DNA of 64,000 bases, taken from Christensenella sp. UBA2853 (GTDB lineage: Bacteria; Bacillota; Clostridia; Christensenellales; Aristaeellaceae). The notes under the pieces were generated by a model that saw only the letters and a list, made by a program, of their open reading frames with translations, did no database searches and was not told the DNA's origin. Below are positions 62,449 to 64,000 of this stretch, in pieces; within the stretch, counting starts at the first letter, position 1, and each line of letters begins with the position of its first letter. The stretch spans positions 78,848-142,847 of the forward strand of contig DEFL01000033.1 in NCBI GenBank assembly GCA_002350845.1, given 5' to 3'. Position numbers and translations under genes: made by a program.

Positions 62449-62511
62449 AACCTATCGATTTGTTACTGTATCGTACAGCAAACAGCACGATCATCAGGAA
62501 GGAGTCTGCTC

Positions 62512-63723
62512 ATGGCCGTTCGCATTCTCACAGAAGCCAATCGTTGCCTCCAGTGCAGGAAACCCATGTGTCAGGAAGGTTGTCCCATCCATACCCCGAT
62601 TCCGCAGGTCATCCGGGAATTCAAGGAAAACCGTCTGATGGAAGCAGGCAAGATGCTTTTTGACAACAATCCGATGTCTGTGATCTGCTCCATCGTCTGT
62701 GACCATGAAGCACAGTGCACAGGGCACTGTGTTCTCAATCACAAAGGCGCACCGGTCACGTTCTACAATATCGAGCGGTTTGTTTCCGATGCCTACCTTG
62801 ACCGCATGAAGATCGAACAGGTCGAAAAGAAAGGCAAAAAGGTCGCCGTCATCGGCGCAGGCCCTGCGGGTCTCACTGCCGCCATTGAGCTGGCCAGGAA
62901 CGGATATGACGTCACCGTGTTTGATGACAACAATCAGATCGGCGGCATGCTGGAATACGGCATTCCGGATTTCCGTCTTCCCAAGACCTTTATCACCCGT
63001 TATCAGCATCTGATGCAGAGAATGGGCATTCTCTTCCGCCCCAATACGGCATTCGGTGAGGCGCTGACCATCCGGGATCTTTTCCGTGACGGGTATGCCT
63101 CTGTCTTTGTCGCCACCGGTGTCTGGCGTCCCAAGACACTGGGCATTGAAGGCGAAAGCCTGGCCAATGTACATTTCGGCATTTCCTACCTGGCCAATCC
63201 CGCGGCACACAAGCTCGGAGAAACCGTCGCGATCATCGGCATGGGCAATGTGGCCATGGATGTGGCCCGCACAGCCCTGCGTCACGGCGCTCAGTCGGTC
63301 ACGCTCTACGCCCGGTCCAAGCGAGTCGCCGCCAGTCAGGCGGAGGTGGACTACGCCCGGCTTGACGGGGCAGAGTTCGCCTTCGGCTATGCCATTCAGA
63401 AGATCACGGAAGAAGGCCCTGTCTTCAAGGTTGCCGTTTTTGATGAAGACGGCAAAATCACGGGCTATGAGGATGAGCCCCTGCAGGTGCATGCCGATTC
63501 CACCATTCTCGCTGTCAGCCAGGCCCCGAAGAACAAGCTTCTCCTGACAACGGAAGGCCTGGAACCGACGGACCGCGGGCTGCTCGCCATTGATGAAAAC
63601 TATATGACCTCTGTTCCCGGCGTTTTCGCAGCCGGGGATGTGGTGCATGGCTCCAACACGGTGGTGGCCGCTGCCAATGATGCAAAGGTCGCTGTGCAGG
63701 CCATGATCCGCTATATGTCGTAA
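62512..63723 (+). CDS. GltD-like NAD(P)-dependent flavoprotein oxidoreductase
   Basis: 403 residues. An N-terminal domain with Cys groups CLQCRKPMCQEGC and CSIVCDHEAQCTGHC (two 4Fe-4S) precedes two nucleotide-binding folds: AVIGAGPAGLTAAIELA for FAD and IIGMGNVAMDVARTAL for NAD(P)H. It ends with AAGDVVHGSNTVVAA, the FAD end motif. It matches the glutamate-synthase small-subunit/NfnB/homotetrameric family; the glutamate large subunit is not adjacent, so it may pair with another electron carrier. ATG 62512 follows AAGGAG. Confidence 0.88.
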   Translation: MAVRILTEANRCLQCRKPMCQEGCPIHTPIPQVIREFKENRLMEAGKMLFDNNPMSVICSIVCDHEAQCTGHCVLNHKGAPVTFYNIERFVSDAYLDRMKIEQVEKKGKKVAVIGAGPAGLTAAIELARNGYDVTVFDDNNQIGGMLEYGIPDFRLPKTFITRYQHLMQRMGILFRPNTAFGEALTIRDLFRDGYASVFVATGVWRPKTLGIEGESLANVHFGISYLANPAAHKLGETVAIIGMGNVAMDVARTALRHGAQSVTLYARSKRVAASQAEVDYARLDGAEFAFGYAIQKITEEGPVFKVAVFDEDGKITGYEDEPLQVHADSTILAVSQAPKNKLLLTTEGLEPTDRGLLAIDENYMTSVPGVFAAGDVVHGSNTVVAAANDAKVAVQAMIRYMS

Positions 63724-63751
63724 GTTCCCTGTCCGGACTCTGATGTTCAAC

Positions 63752-63800
63752 ACGCATGCTGAATGCAGCGGCTGTCCTGTCTTCCGCATGCGTTTTTTTT
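63752..63800 (+). terminator. Terminator after the GltD-like gene
   Basis: ACGCATGC (63752-63759) pairs with GCATGCGT (63786-63793), followed by T8; the loop is 26 bases long. Confidence 0.7.
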
Positions 63801-63824
63801 GCTGCCGGTGTTTCCTCTGCACCA

Positions 63825-63853
63825 TTGCTTTCTGTTCATCGCTCTGATATCAT
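63825..63853 (+). promoter_or_regulatory. Sigma-A promoter for the gene at the window end
   Basis: TTGCTT (63825-63830) and TATCAT (63848-63853) have 17-base spacing. Confidence 0.6.
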
Positions 63854-63986
63854 GAGGCAGCAGAGCAAAACCAAACAGAATGCATCCGGGAGACAGGAAA
63901 GCCGTCGTTTTCCTGCAAACCTTACCCAGGGATTCCGCGATTTCATGTCCTCCTGATCCATTCAGAAAAAGAGAGGAGACTTCCTG

Positions 63987-64000
63987 ATGCAGCTTGTTCA
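63987..64000 (+). CDS. Start of a gene cut by the window edge
   Basis: ATG at 63987 is preceded by GAGAGGAGA at good spacing, and the frame (M-Q-L-V) is open to the edge. Only four codons are visible, so the product cannot be named. Confidence 0.5.

Noticed and set aside
63756..63956. Short open frame of 66 codons after the GltD-like gene
   Set aside because: It overlaps the terminator and promoter there and has no ribosome site.

Overview
This window comes from a Firmicutes-like (probably clostridial) chromosome and spans the replication origin. Three things point there: a T-box tRNA-sensing leader, AGGAGG-type ribosome binding sites with sigma-A promoters, and a spore photoproduct lyase homologue. 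G+C-rich wobble positions, Tat-type signal peptides and an aldehyde:ferredoxin oxidoreductase (AOR) module fit an anaerobic, possibly gut-dwelling member of Clostridia. The exact family is not determined here.

Layout. 1-2.7 kb: a partial tRNA-Val, two membrane proteins (COG2426 and DUF368) and a seven-tRNA cluster (Arg-His-Gln-Lys-Leu-Gly-Gly). 2.7-9.2 kb: an unknown protein, then the origin. dnaA reads left from an oriC with several DnaA boxes (8358-8750). Downstream of dnaA is an FHA / FtsW-RodA / class B PBP cell-wall operon instead of dnaN. 9.2-17.3 kb: an orphan metal-binding lipoprotein-like receptor, a Na/Pi cotransporter with its PhoB/PhoR-like two-component system, SurE, DegV, a YbaK-type deacylase and a small membrane protein. 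17.4-20 kb: an unusual two-gene unit made of a ClpB-D2-type AAA+ ATPase with a degenerate first half and an unknown partner. 20-24.3 kb: a glycerol-3-phosphate-type ABC importer (ugpA-E-B, no ATPase) and a glycerophosphodiesterase. 24.5-30.4 kb: an rRNA methyltransferase, then ilvC-ilvA-ridA under an isoleucine-type T-box, and a C69 dipeptidase. 30.5-38.9 kb: ThrH, three NUDIX enzymes, a phosphoesterase, a GH51 arabinofuranosidase, a MATE pump, a Tat-exported Cys-motif/FMN protein and an HxlR regulator. 38.9-44.2 kb: a six-gene operon coupling a nucleosidase, spore photoproduct lyase, an SDR and an ABC exporter. 44.3-49.5 kb: an NSS transporter, L-fucose isomerase and a mannitol-dehydrogenase-family enzyme.

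49.6-62.3 kb is a molybdenum/tungsten cofactor island. A Tat-signal ferredoxin, an AOR-family oxidoreductase and an unknown protein lie behind a leader that looks like a Moco/Wco riboswitch, with a DtxR-like dyad upstream. An aberrant FdhD, MoeA and MobB follow. A seven-gene operon on the opposite strand (molybdopterin-binding protein, MoaC, MoaA, MogA, ModA, ModB, ModC) makes the cofactor and imports the oxyanion. MoaD, MoaE and ModE are not in the window. The window ends with a GltD-like flavoprotein and the first codons of one more gene.

The most attractive leads for something undescribed are the AAA+ pair at 17.4-20 kb, the AOR module with its control region at 49.6-54.4 kb, the nucleosidase-SplB operon at 39-44 kb, and the origin neighbourhood. 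Function calls rest on motifs and context read by eye; no database search was run.
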